A DNA stretch of 64,000 bases from Mesorhizobium sp. ZC-5. Its GTDB lineage: Bacteria; Pseudomonadota; Alphaproteobacteria; Rhizobiales; Rhizobiaceae. Within the stretch, counting starts at the first letter, position 1; each line of letters begins with the position of its first letter. Below the pieces are notes generated by a model, which did not search any database, was not told where the DNA came from, and saw only the letters and a list, made by a program, of their open reading frames with translations. The stretch lies in assembly GCF_025753855.1 (NCBI RefSeq), contig NZ_JAOWPT010000002.1:744001-808000 (forward strand). The letters run 5' to 3'. Below, piece by piece: positions 44,187 to 53,325 of the stretch. A program made the position numbers and the translations under genes.

Positions 44187-44849
44187 GTGGACAACAACAT
44201 CGACGTTGAGATTGCAGACTTCCGCAACCAGCATGACGAGGCTCTATCGTCGCGGGCACACCATGAGCATAAGGTGCGGGCTGCTCAGCTCACCGCCCTG
44301 TTCGAGCGCAAATTCGGCGACGGTGAACCTGCTCCCGGCGCTGGTGTGGCAAAGTCTGCCACTCCAGAAACCCCGGCAGTGACGCCTGCTGATGTCGTCG
44401 GCGGCAATCAACCGGGTGATGATCTGGCGCGGCTGGCCGAGCCGGCACAGAAGCCGAGCGACTACGATTTCAGCAAGCTTCAGGACAGGCTGCCTGTCGG
44501 TATCGAAGTGCAGGAAGATGCCCAGCTAGAGGCCTATTCCCGCGAATGGCTTCTGTCGGGTCAAGTGTCTCCAGCCGAAGGAGCTGCGCTAGCGAGCGTC
44601 TACGCAGAATCCCTTTCATGGTCGCCAGATCAGGTTGCCCGCATGGGCGAACAGACAGAACGTGATCTGCGCAGGAAATACGGGCCGGATGCTCCCGCTC
44701 TCGGGACTGCGGTCATGCGTGTCGTGAGCGAAACTCCTGGCTTGCAGGACTTCCTGGAAGGCAGCGGACTCATCAACCACGCCAGGGTTATCGACAGCTT
44801 AGCCAAAGCCGCCGAGAAACGCGGCTACTTCAAAAGGACAGTGCAATGA
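44187..44849 (+). CDS. Putative scaffold-like or accessory virion protein, 220 aa
   Basis: GTG start 3 bases after the previous stop. An acidic helical N-terminus is followed by a Pro/Ala linker (PAPGAGVAKSATPETPAVTP) and a helical C-terminal half with AQLEAYSREWLLSGQVSPAE. The layout resembles scaffolding or head-tail accessory proteins of podophages, but no capsid gene is next to it. Assignment tentative. Confidence 0.5.
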   Translation: MDNNIDVEIADFRNQHDEALSSRAHHEHKVRAAQLTALFERKFGDGEPAPGAGVAKSATPETPAVTPADVVGGNQPGDDLARLAEPAQKPSDYDFSKLQDRLPVGIEVQEDAQLEAYSREWLLSGQVSPAEGAALASVYAESLSWSPDQVARMGEQTERDLRRKYGPDAPALGTAVMRVVSETPGLQDFLEGSGLINHARVIDSLAKAAEKRGYFKRTVQ

Positions 44850-45442
44850 CCAACACCGATCTACAGGCGGCGTTGGCCGCTGCTGAAGCTGAATATTCGG
44901 CTATCTCCGAAGAACTCGGGGAGGCTCTGAAATCAGGAAGTGCACCCGCTACGCTGAAAACGAAGCTCGCCAAGGCTCGGGCCAAGGTCGAGGAAGAGCG
45001 GCAGGCTATTGAGGCGCTGGAAGCTGCCAATGCAAGGGCTGCCCGCGTGGCTCTGGATCGAGAGGAGAAGGCCAAGCAGGCCGAACTGAAGCGGCTCCTG
45101 CAATCGGCGCGTGATGAACACAAGGCAATCGTGGACCGTGCCCAGGCAGCCGATGAGGCTTGGGAGGCGTTCAATCGCGCGCTTACTGACCTTGGCTCGG
45201 CGTGTGACAGCTACATCGAGGCGCACCGGCCCCTGAACATGGATCGAAACCTCCTCGGCACGCTGAAGGGCCGCCGTTGGGTTTCCCAAGTGTTTGCGAA
45301 CTTCAAGAACCATGGGGATCGCAGCATTCGGGACTACCTGAACGCCCGGCGCCTGCTCATCAGCGAAGCGAGTGGCACCAAGCTCGGGATTGCCGATCTA
45401 ATCCCGCCCTTAAACAAGCTCATGATGGGGCGTGGCGAGTGA
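44846..45442 (+). CDS. Coiled-coil element protein, 198 aa
   Basis: Residues 1-110 form one long coiled coil rich in Ala, Glu and Lys (LKTKLAKARAKVEEERQAIE). The C-terminal half is globular (GRRWVSQVFANFKNHGDRSI). Coupled to both neighbours by stop-start overlaps. Possibly virion or DNA-associated. Confidence 0.6.
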   Translation: MTNTDLQAALAAAEAEYSAISEELGEALKSGSAPATLKTKLAKARAKVEEERQAIEALEAANARAARVALDREEKAKQAELKRLLQSARDEHKAIVDRAQAADEAWEAFNRALTDLGSACDSYIEAHRPLNMDRNLLGTLKGRRWVSQVFANFKNHGDRSIRDYLNARRLLISEASGTKLGIADLIPPLNKLMMGRGE

Positions 45443-45993
45443 TGGATATCCCCATCGTCTACCTCGGCAACAATGCGGGCGACCTGGCGCCAGTTGGCGA
45501 CACGCTGACGCATTATCCGGGTGGCGCTGATGCGTTGGTTGCTGCAATCGGCACGAGGCCTGTACGGCCTGAGAACCCGCGCCAGAACGCATATCTTTGC
45601 CGGGTTGTCGGTGGATGTCTGACGGGGTTCGCAGACGGCGCAATGGCCGATGCGCGGCTTGATGCTCCCCTAGAACCGTTCGGGCTTTGTCACCTCGTTC
45701 TCAAGGGCAGCGATTTCACGATGGCCAAGATTTTCCTCGGCTATGTGGGGAACGCTGAAATTCGAGATGGCGAGCGGGAGGCCGGCGTTCTGCTGGCACA
45801 GACCAACCCTCCAGCGGTCATGTTCGTTCCCATACCGCAAATTGCAGCCCTTCACAGGATTGTCGCTGTCGATGGTGTTGGCCTGGGGTTCATCGATTCA
45901 CTGGAGCAATTCATTGACGCCGGCCTGGTTGGGGATGCGATCCATCCTATCAATCCGGAATGGCGCCCGTGGGAGGCAGCGGATGCCGTTTGA
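45442..45993 (+). CDS. Element protein of unknown function, 183 aa
   Basis: ATG at 45442 overlaps the preceding stop (a GTG one codon earlier is possible). It has alternating strands and helices, including FGLCHLVLKGSDFTMAKIFLG and VDGVGLGFIDSLEQF. Lying directly before the large ejection-like gene, it may be a virion internal protein, but the family is not recognised. Confidence 0.55.
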   Translation: MDIPIVYLGNNAGDLAPVGDTLTHYPGGADALVAAIGTRPVRPENPRQNAYLCRVVGGCLTGFADGAMADARLDAPLEPFGLCHLVLKGSDFTMAKIFLGYVGNAEIRDGEREAGVLLAQTNPPAVMFVPIPQIAALHRIVAVDGVGLGFIDSLEQFIDAGLVGDAIHPINPEWRPWEAADAV

Positions 45994-46165
45994 TCGTCCC
46001 AAGGTGAACCGCGACAGCAGGTACATTCGCTTTCATGCTGCTGAGCGCTCGGCAGATGAGCAGGACACGCTTCAGAAGCTCGCTGCGCGCGATGATCTGG
46101 TTGCCTATGCGCTGCGATGGGAGAGCGTTCTCGACCCTGTGAGGATTCGGGAGGCTGGCCGATGA
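45983..46165 (+). CDS. Small element protein, 60 aa
   Basis: It overlaps the previous gene by 11 bases and the next by 4 (ATGA). Basic N-terminus (MPFDRPKVNRDSRYIRF) and a helical tail. Unknown. Confidence 0.5.
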   Translation: MPFDRPKVNRDSRYIRFHAAERSADEQDTLQKLAARDDLVAYALRWESVLDPVRIREAGR

Positions 46166-49100
46166 GTATCGTCCTTGGTGGATTCCTTGGCGGCGGGGCT
46201 GCAAAGCTTCTCGACATATCGGAAACACGGCGCCTGTCGGCGCTGATGCAGGATGCTGGACGTGTTGAGTTCGATGCCGCCACCGATGTGCTGCACAACG
46301 ATCTGCAACTGCTGGCTCGCCAAAGCGTCGGCGCTGCTGCGGCTGCCAAGGACACGCTGGACGATCTGACGATAGCCGGCGGCGCCGCTTCCAAGGTGGC
46401 CGCTGCTACCGCACAACTGAACCCGCTACTGCGTACGCTCCAAAGCCCGTCTCTGGCTGTCAGGGGCATTGCTTCGCAGATGATGGATGCTCCGGTCTAC
46501 CTCCGCAAGAACATGCGCGGTGCGGGCGATACGGCGGCGGAAACCGCCGTCCATGAGTTTGCGCGCGGTGGCGTAGTCCAGGCGATGGAAATCCAGCGGG
46601 ACGCCTTCATGAAGGCCCGTAAGGGCGGGACGGTCATTTCCGAGAAAGCATTCCGTGAGGAAGTCGGCAAGGCAATGCGCCGCAACGATGTCAGCGACAT
46701 TCCCGGCGTGTCTGAGGCCGCGAAAGCGTGGCGCTCCAAGGTCATCGAGCCGCTGAAACAGCGGGCGATCCAGGAGGGCATGCTACCGCATGACGTGCAT
46801 GTCTCGACGGCGGATAGCTACCTTTCCCGGCTCTATAACCGGCCCGCCATCGAAGCGAACGAAGCAGATTTCAAAAAGACCGTGCGGCAATGGCTCTCGG
46901 GCTCTCTCGACAAGGAGATTGCCGGGATGGTGCGTAAGGCTGACAGCCGCCTGATGAACCTCCAGCGGGAGAAGAACGAACTCGGGCTTGGTATCGAGCG
47001 CCGGAACGAGGCGCGACGTGCCCGCGAGCAGGACGGGGAGATACTGCCGGACGAGATGAGCGAGGAGGATATTGTTTCCTTCGTGCGACGCGTGAAGTCT
47101 GGTGAGCAGCCTCAACAGCCGGAAAGCCTGTCACAATGGCTCAAGCGCCAGAAGGGCGGCATCTACGACCCGAACGGCGAAATCGCGGCTGTGTTCTCGG
47201 ATGCCCGCTCGGTTCCCGGCCTGCTGCGCAAATCGCTCAAGAGCCGTGCGAACCAGAAGGGCGGCGAAGGTCTGGATAACATCGTCCAGCGCGCCTGGGA
47301 GGAAGGTTTCTTCAACGGGGCTGCGACCGTCAGGGCTGGGCTTCGGCCTGGTGCTGCCTCTGAACGTCCGACGATCCGCGATTTTCTCGATGCACTGGAC
47401 AGCGATGTTCGCGGTCAAAGGGTTGTGCGCATAGGTGACGAGGAGGCCGCTCGGGCTGCCGATGACTTCGACCGCGTAATTGCAGCGATGGATCGGGCTG
47501 GCGTCGATATCAACGGGCCGAAGTTCGCCACCTCTGAATCGCTCAAGGATATTGCCGCCACGGTCAACCGGGTTCTCGATGATCTGGACAGGGAAAAGAT
47601 GGCCCGCCTGGATGTGTCGATGAAGGACATGAAGCAGCGCGGGCCGCTGGACTTCGTGTCCGATGCCGACCGAGACGCATATCTCGATGAGATTGTTGCC
47701 GACATTTTCGACAAGGTGACGGGCCGCGTCCACGATGGCGACGTGCCGGCGAATATCGTGGTTTCGAAGCGCGGGCCGCTCAAGGAACGCACGTTCAACA
47801 TTCCTGACCACCTGATTGAACGGTATCTGGAAAGCGATGCGGAGCTGATCGGGCGCCGCTATGCGCGGGTAATGGCGGCTGATGTCGAGCTTACAGCCCG
47901 CTTCGGCTCGCCGGACATGAAAAGCGCCATAGGTGCGATCCGGGAGGACTACGCCGAACTTCGCAAGGGCGTCACGGACAAGGCAAAGACCGACAAGCTT
48001 CTGGCGCGTGAGAAGGCGGACATTCGCGATATCGAGGGCGTGCGCGATCTGCTGCGCGGCCACTACCGGCCTGAAATCCAGCATACGACCTGGGCGCGAA
48101 TTGGAAGGGCTGCCAACACGTTCAACTATGTGCGCGCTCTCGGCGGTGTGGTTGTGTCGTCACTGACTGATGCTGTTCGCCCTGCCATGGTTCACGGCCT
48201 GGCCGCATATACCGAGGGCGCGATCAAGCCGATGATCAGGAACATGTCGGCTGTGAAAATGTCGATGAAGGAGGCAAAGCTTGCCGGCGCCATTTCCGAG
48301 CGCTGGCTTGCAAGCCGTCTCGCGACCATGGCGGAAATCACCGATCCCTATTCGGTGCACTCGCCTTTCGAGCGCTTTCTCGAGAATGCGGCTGTCGGCT
48401 TCACCAAGATGACCGGGCTCCTGCACTGGAACGATTTCCAGAAGGGCATCGCCGCGACGCTCACGCAAAACAGGATATTGAAGAACGCGGAACTGGCCGC
48501 AGCGAAAGGCTTCGATGCGCTGCCTGCCAAGGAACAGGCCTATATGGGTTTCCTCGGCATAGGACAGGGCCGCGCCGAAGATATCGGCAAGCTGTTTGCA
48601 GCGCATGGGGAAACGCTGGACGGGGTTCGCATCGCCGGCAGTGAGGCATGGGGGGACGATCAGGCTATAGCTGCCCTGCGGCGCTCCTACCGGGCGGCAA
48701 TCAACAAGGACGTGGATTCCATCATCGTGACGAAAGGCGTCGGTGACGTGCCTCTCATGGCCAACACACCTATTGGCCGCGCACTGCTTCAGTTCCGCAG
48801 CTTTGCCATCGCCTCGAACCAGCGGGTGCTTATCCGGGGCTTGCAGGAGGACACAACGCGCTTTGTCAGCGGCGTGGTCGGCATGTCGCTGGTCGGCATG
48901 TTTGTCTACTGGCTGAAGCAGATGGAATCGGGCCGGGAGATTTCGAACAATCCCGGCACATGGATTGCCGAGGGTGTTGATCGCTCGGGGATCTTCTCCA
49001 TGGCGTTTGAGGTCAACAACGCTTTCGAAAAGATCGGCGGTCCCGGGGCCTTTACAGCGGCTTCTCTCGCAGGCGGCATGTTGGTGCCTGGAAGTGACAA

Positions 49101-49365
49101 ACGCCAGCCAGCGAGCCGCTTTGCCGTGCGCTCGCGCGTCGGATCGTTCCTCGGCCCATCGTTCGAGGCGGCAACGGATTCTGCCGGCCTTCTGGCTCTC
49201 GGATTTGAAAACATGCGCCGCGCCGCGAATGGCGAGGAAGGGGTGTTGAGCGAGGGCGACATAGCCTCACTTCGGCGCCTCACTCCCTATGCCAGCCTCC
49301 CATATTGGCGCTGGTTTCTCGACGGCATGGTGATTCCAGAACTGAAGGAAAGGGTAGCAAGATGA
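46162..49365 (+). CDS. Putative internal virion/ejection protein, 1067 aa
   Basis: By far the largest gene of the element. It has a glycine-rich, membrane-friendly N-terminus (VLGGFLGGGAAKLL), a long helical body, a hydrophobic segment near residues 900-918 (VVGMSLVGMFVYWL) and a C-terminal region with GPGAFTAASLAGGMLVPGS and YASLPYWRWFLDG. The length, alternating helical and Gly/Ala hydrophobic stretches and position before the tailspike fit the T7 gp15/gp16-like proteins that form the ejection channel in the host envelope. No lysozyme or transglycosylase motif was found. Inference by layout; confirm by structure search. Confidence 0.6.
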   Translation: MSIVLGGFLGGGAAKLLDISETRRLSALMQDAGRVEFDAATDVLHNDLQLLARQSVGAAAAAKDTLDDLTIAGGAASKVAAATAQLNPLLRTLQSPSLAVRGIASQMMDAPVYLRKNMRGAGDTAAETAVHEFARGGVVQAMEIQRDAFMKARKGGTVISEKAFREEVGKAMRRNDVSDIPGVSEAAKAWRSKVIEPLKQRAIQEGMLPHDVHVSTADSYLSRLYNRPAIEANEADFKKTVRQWLSGSLDKEIAGMVRKADSRLMNLQREKNELGLGIERRNEARRAREQDGEILPDEMSEEDIVSFVRRVKSGEQPQQPESLSQWLKRQKGGIYDPNGEIAAVFSDARSVPGLLRKSLKSRANQKGGEGLDNIVQRAWEEGFFNGAATVRAGLRPGAASERPTIRDFLDALDSDVRGQRVVRIGDEEAARAADDFDRVIAAMDRAGVDINGPKFATSESLKDIAATVNRVLDDLDREKMARLDVSMKDMKQRGPLDFVSDADRDAYLDEIVADIFDKVTGRVHDGDVPANIVVSKRGPLKERTFNIPDHLIERYLESDAELIGRRYARVMAADVELTARFGSPDMKSAIGAIREDYAELRKGVTDKAKTDKLLAREKADIRDIEGVRDLLRGHYRPEIQHTTWARIGRAANTFNYVRALGGVVVSSLTDAVRPAMVHGLAAYTEGAIKPMIRNMSAVKMSMKEAKLAGAISERWLASRLATMAEITDPYSVHSPFERFLENAAVGFTKMTGLLHWNDFQKGIAATLTQNRILKNAELAAAKGFDALPAKEQAYMGFLGIGQGRAEDIGKLFAAHGETLDGVRIAGSEAWGDDQAIAALRRSYRAAINKDVDSIIVTKGVGDVPLMANTPIGRALLQFRSFAIASNQRVLIRGLQEDTTRFVSGVVGMSLVGMFVYWLKQMESGREISNNPGTWIAEGVDRSGIFSMAFEVNNAFEKIGGPGAFTAASLAGGMLVPGSDKRQPASRFAVRSRVGSFLGPSFEAATDSAGLLALGFENMRRAANGEEGVLSEGDIASLRRLTPYASLPYWRWFLDGMVIPELKERVAR

Positions 49366-49523
49366 AAAAATACGAAGAACGGTTGCGGAAGCTTGAAGCC
49401 AAGCTGGGCGTCGATCCTGTGCGGATCACCTTCACAATCACTCCATCGACCGATCTGTTCGGGCCCTGGGTTCGAACGTTCATCAACGGCGTCCTTCAGC
49501 CCAACGGGGAAATTGCGAAATGA
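49362..49523 (+). CDS. Small coiled-coil protein A, 53 aa
   Basis: ATGA overlap with the large gene. It begins MKKYEERLRKLEAKLG, then a short strand-rich tail (VRITFTITPSTDLFGPWV). Its N-terminus is closely similar to that of the next gene, which suggests a duplication. Confidence 0.6.
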   Translation: MKKYEERLRKLEAKLGVDPVRITFTITPSTDLFGPWVRTFINGVLQPNGEIAK

Positions 49524-49741
49524 GCAAGTACGAGGCGCGGCTTCAAAAGCTGGAAAGCAAGACAACGGAGTTGCTCAAAGTCTTCGCCTGCCCATCGCCT
49601 CACGGCAGGGCGCCGGAACTGGGACACCATGATTGCTACGCTGAAGCCTGTGTGTGTGAAGCGAGCGAGGCCGCGCACATGCGGGCGACACGAAATCGAG
49701 GAACGTTCATCCGTCTGAGCCATAGCGAGGGCCAGTTTTGA
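49520..49741 (+). CDS. Small coiled-coil protein B, 73 aa
   Basis: ATGA overlap with the previous gene. N-terminus MSKYEARLQKLESKT matches its neighbour; the tail instead has four Cys and several His (VFACPSPHG, HHDCYAEACVCE), a possible metal site. Confidence 0.6.
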   Translation: MSKYEARLQKLESKTTELLKVFACPSPHGRAPELGHHDCYAEACVCEASEAAHMRATRNRGTFIRLSHSEGQF

Positions 49742-49838
49742 CCAGATAAGGCGGCTTCGGCTGCCTGCCGAAAACGGCCCTTAGGCAAGGCCTCATGGAA
49801 CGCCGGATGGCGTCCCGTCCCTTAGAAGGAGCCTACCC

Positions 49839-51611
49839 ATGAGCGGTGGTGTCAAGAGTGGAACGGCCTGGCAGTGGCCGCCGAATGTACCGAACAAGTT
49901 TGTCGGCTGGGATATCACCGGCAGGCAGCTTGCAAACAAGGACGGCCTAGACGTTATTGCTGGCATCGAGAGCAGCATTCGCGATTTGCTCGATGTCGCT
50001 CCCTACGTGCCTACGCGAACCGTCCTGAAGGCGCTCGACACCACAAAAGACATCGTGGCGTTTCTGGTCTGCCCCGGCACTCACAAGGGCTATCGCCGCT
50101 ATGAGTTCCGTTCTGGAAACTATACCACGGCCCACGCGGGCGATGAAGGGCTGGACTGCGGTTACATCAAGGCTGACGCAATCGCGCTCACCGCCGGCTG
50201 TTGGGTGCTGGCGCCGGAAGACCCGAACTATGTCAATTTCGTGGATGACTTCGAGGCAGTGGAATCGCCGTCTTCCTCTGCGCCACCGGCCACCTATGCG
50301 GGCTATGCCGATTGCGTGGCAAATTTCAATGCGGCTCGGAACTTTTGCAAGACCGAAAACTTCCCTGGCCTCTATATCCCGCGCGGGACTTTCTTCTTTA
50401 AGTCAAAGCCCGACGCAAAGGATTTTCCTTGGGATATCAAGGGAGCCGGTCGCCAAACGTCCGTGCTGGTCCGCGCCTATGATGAGGTATCTACGGTCGG
50501 TTTGATTGAGTTGACTGGCGATTTTGGTGGCGAGGGTGTTTTCTCGAATTTCTGCATTTTGCCAGCGCACACGACAACAGGCGGCCACGCGATTTCGGTC
50601 GTTGCTACGTCTTCAACGCAGCCGCAAAATGTTCACTTCGACGACCTTCTCTTGACGCATCAGAATGCCATAGGCGGAACGTGGGCCAGCAACAGGGCGC
50701 TCTATTTCGACGGCACGCCAAAGAACACCGGCACTGTCGGTATTCGCGATGTCATCCTGACCAACATGACCGTTTTCGGACGGGCATACTTCGCTGGTGT
50801 GATTTCCCTCACGTGGGAAGGCGGCGGTATTTTTGGCGGCGGCGTTACCGGTATTCTTGAGTTGTCGGGCGTTTCGACGGTCGTTGCCCTCTACACGAAC
50901 ATCAACATTGGTATCATCGCGGACGGCATCACGCTTGGGGATTACGTTTCCTACGGCAACATCAATGTCGGTCTGCTCGGCACAAGCGGCATCACCAATA
51001 CCTCCAATGTGACGGACATGCTGGTTACCATCGGCGGGATTTTCTCCGGGACGGTGCAGACAAACTGGACGCGGTCTTCAACGGTGGTCGGGGGGCGCGT
51101 TGATCGATGGGAGCATGTCGCGACGTTCACGCCATCGGCGGCGGCATCGGTATCCGTCACCGGCCTGAGCGCCTATCGTCGCCTTCGCGTCACCGGCTTC
51201 CTGGTCCCCGCCACGGACGCGCAAGATTTGTATCTCAGGACTGATACGAACAATGGCGCATCCTACGATGCGGGCGCCTCCGACTACAGTTATCAGCATG
51301 TCCGGGGCGTAACGACCACGGCAGCGGCGATCAACAGCGCTGGCACGACTCGAATTGTCGTTTCCCCTACCACAGTCGGCAACGCGGCCGAGGAGGGGAT
51401 CAACTTTGAGTTCACAATCGACAACTTCAATCAGGCCACCCGCTGCTTTGTCAACGGCAGGTCTTTCATGCTCAATGACACAGGTACAACTGCCGTATCA
51501 ACGTGGGGCGGGCAAAGGCTCGACGCTACCGCACGGGATGCGTTCCAGCTTCTTTTCGCGTCGGGGAATATCGCGTCCGGGCAGGTTTACGTGGAAGGCT
51601 TGCGCGGCTGA
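49839..51611 (+). CDS. Tailspike / tail fibre with beta-helix domain
   Basis: A 590-aa protein with AAGGAG 8-13 bases before the ATG. Residues 1-140 look like a particle-binding head (WPPNVPNKFVGWDITGRQLA). About residues 150-430 are a right-handed beta-helix region of short strand repeats beginning with a pectate-lyase-like segment (FPGLYIPRGTFFFKS). The C-terminal part is a beta-sandwich (QLLFASGNIASGQVYVEG). It would bind or cleave host surface polysaccharide. Confidence 0.75.
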   Translation: MSGGVKSGTAWQWPPNVPNKFVGWDITGRQLANKDGLDVIAGIESSIRDLLDVAPYVPTRTVLKALDTTKDIVAFLVCPGTHKGYRRYEFRSGNYTTAHAGDEGLDCGYIKADAIALTAGCWVLAPEDPNYVNFVDDFEAVESPSSSAPPATYAGYADCVANFNAARNFCKTENFPGLYIPRGTFFFKSKPDAKDFPWDIKGAGRQTSVLVRAYDEVSTVGLIELTGDFGGEGVFSNFCILPAHTTTGGHAISVVATSSTQPQNVHFDDLLLTHQNAIGGTWASNRALYFDGTPKNTGTVGIRDVILTNMTVFGRAYFAGVISLTWEGGGIFGGGVTGILELSGVSTVVALYTNINIGIIADGITLGDYVSYGNINVGLLGTSGITNTSNVTDMLVTIGGIFSGTVQTNWTRSSTVVGGRVDRWEHVATFTPSAAASVSVTGLSAYRRLRVTGFLVPATDAQDLYLRTDTNNGASYDAGASDYSYQHVRGVTTTAAAINSAGTTRIVVSPTTVGNAAEEGINFEFTIDNFNQATRCFVNGRSFMLNDTGTTAVSTWGGQRLDATARDAFQLLFASGNIASGQVYVEGLRG

Positions 51612-51786
51612 GCGTAAAGCGCAGGTCAGGATGTTGAGATCACAGTAGCCGTCGCAAGCGGAGCTAAGGTGAACCTATCCGCCGTGTCGCCAACTTGGCG
51701 AGACGGGATGAACTTGCCATCTTGCGGCCAATCTTGACCACGACAGTCATCTGTTCCTATTTTGTTCTCTTTTAGGAGAATGGAAT

Positions 51787-52092
51787 ATGGCCCGTCGCAA
51801 GCAACCCAAACGGATCGTGTTCGTCGATCAGTTCGTTGAGGACGCCACCGCGATCCATCGCACGTTGATGAGGTACGTTGGCCAAATCGATTCCGGCTGC
51901 CCGCATGCAAAACTGCTGCTGGCTGTCCACGAGCCGCTTCTGAAGGCAATCCGAGAGATCAGCGGCGACGAGCTTCCGTGGGTTAAGCCAACACCTGCGT
52001 CGTGGGGACCGAAGGGGCCACCTTCATTCAAAGCCGAGATAGCCGGCGAACGGACGCAGCAGCGCATAGGCGACGAGATAGGTGAAGATTAG
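51787..52092 (+). CDS. Element protein of unknown function, 101 aa
   Basis: AGGAGA lies 8 bases before the ATG. Basic N-terminus (MARRKQPKRIVFVDQF), a helical middle and a charged tail. A 175-base gap separates it from the tailspike gene. Unknown. Confidence 0.55.
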   Translation: MARRKQPKRIVFVDQFVEDATAIHRTLMRYVGQIDSGCPHAKLLLAVHEPLLKAIREISGDELPWVKPTPASWGPKGPPSFKAEIAGERTQQRIGDEIGED

Positions 52093-52130
52093 CCACATGG
52101 CGATGAACTGAGGGCGGAGATGGCGGAACA

Positions 52131-52661
52131 TCACTCTCCTAGAGATAACAAGCCGAATGGAGGATGTTGCCAGTTAGGAAAATAGATGGGTCCATCAACC
52201 ACTACCTCCAGTCGTGGATCTGGCGTGAGAATTCCTTCCCAGTAGAGGAGTGCGGCCTCGGGCCATAGCGGCTGGGTGGTTTCTAAGTGGCGTGCGTCTG
52301 CCACGTGAACGGCGGTTGCGCTGGTAATTCTCGCCTCAAGCAGGAGCTTTTCGCAGCCAGGAAACCACTCCTCCATAGCGCGCTCTCCGTCGTCCTTGGA
52401 GGTGAATAAGAAAAGAGCCTTCTGGCGGCTCGGCAGATGACTGAACCGCTCGTTCCGAACGGACTCCCACTGTTGCTCTTTGTCATCCCTGCTCGCGTGA
52501 AACGCATAGGGTGTCCCGATCTCAGCCAAGCCGTCGAATCGCGCAGTAAATGAATGGCTCGCAGTCCAGCCCTTTCCAAGATGGACATTGTTCAGGAGGA
52601 ATGCGCTGCGATCCGTCAAATGCCAATACGTCTCTGGCTTCAGGGAAGTTGAAGCGGTCAC
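52131..52661 (-). CDS. ADP-ribosyltransferase-like (DUF2441-like) protein
   Basis: A 176-aa protein with a GTG start 2 bases after the stop of the membrane-protein gene upstream. Order of motifs: TYWHLTDRSAF, then FSHLPSRQKALFLF, then HVADARHLE and ALLYWEGI, ending VVVDGPIYFPNW. This resembles DUF2441/RES-like ART-fold proteins. It may be a phage-encoded host modifier or defence effector. Family call from pattern only. Confidence 0.5.
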   Translation of the reverse strand: MTASTSLKPETYWHLTDRSAFLLNNVHLGKGWTASHSFTARFDGLAEIGTPYAFHASRDDKEQQWESVRNERFSHLPSRQKALFLFTSKDDGERAMEEWFPGCEKLLLEARITSATAVHVADARHLETTQPLWPEAALLYWEGILTPDPRLEVVVDGPIYFPNWQHPPFGLLSLGE

Positions 52662-52663
52662 CG

Positions 52664-52915
52664 TTAGAATACCTGACTAGCCGCGCGCCCGATCCCGAAC
52701 AAAATTGCAGCGGTCGCGACTTGGGCCACGTAGTACATTGTGAGGCTTCCAACCGCGCTTCCCTGTTGAATATCCTGCATAATGATGGTGGGGCGCATCA
52801 TTAGATAAAGGACCGTCCCACCTATCGCGCCAATAAATATCGTCCACCAAGTGAAGTTATTCGCCCCAAGTAATATGAGCGCAATCGCATAGACAAAGCC
52901 TAGAATGCCGACCAT
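52664..52915 (-). CDS. Small three-helix membrane protein
   Basis: An 83-aa protein with three hydrophobic segments (VGILGFVYAIALILLG, WWTIFIGAIGGTVLYLMM, MYYVAQVATAAILFGIG). Paired with the ART-like gene 2 bases on. It could be an immunity, exclusion or lysis-type protein; no motif decides. Confidence 0.6.
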   Translation of the reverse strand: MVGILGFVYAIALILLGANNFTWWTIFIGAIGGTVLYLMMRPTIIMQDIQQGSAVGSLTMYYVAQVATAAILFGIGRAASQVF

Positions 52916-53012
52916 TACCCACCCCCCGTTTTAGGAAACGGCAGAATATACCGTCCGGGCTTCCAGTCATAGACGGCGCCCTCGGGCTTTCAGGGGCTCT
53001 GTAACGGTCGTG

Positions 53013-53237
53013 TCACGCGCCCTTGAGACGCACACCTGGCCCGCCGCCATTCTCAGGGATGAACTGGACGCCTGCGGCCTCTAGCGCCGCGCGAATGGCC
53101 TCGACGGTCCGCTCCTTGAGTTCCTCGCCCCGCTCCAGACGAGCGATTGTGTCTGGAGAAACTTTGGCCAGTTCGGCCAAATCCCGGATGCCGAGGCTAA
53201 GCGCCACCCTAGCCATTTTGCATTGCACTGCTAGCAT
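53013..53237 (-). CDS. XRE-family repressor, 74 aa
   Basis: Helix-turn-helix: LGIRDLAELAKVSPDTIARLERG, followed by VEAIRAALEAAGVQFIPENGGG. It is typical of short Cro/CI-like regulators. Divergent from the gene at 53326 across an 88-base promoter region, so it likely controls that promoter. Confidence 0.8.
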   Translation of the reverse strand: MLAVQCKMARVALSLGIRDLAELAKVSPDTIARLERGEELKERTVEAIRAALEAAGVQFIPENGGGPGVRLKGA

Positions 53238-53325
53238 TTCAGAACACCGTTACGATTTTTCTTGACTATGTGTTTCCACTGATTATCGTATCAGTGTTAC
53301 GAATTCATTACAAGGAGACGCAGAA
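53238..53325. promoter_or_regulatory. Divergent promoter/operator between xre and 53326 genes
   Basis: On the + strand TTGACT (53262-53267), 16 bases, then TATCGT (53284-53289) give a good promoter for the gene at 53326. Direct repeats containing GTTACGA at about 53251 and 53296 flank it and could be operators for the XRE protein. Confidence 0.45.
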
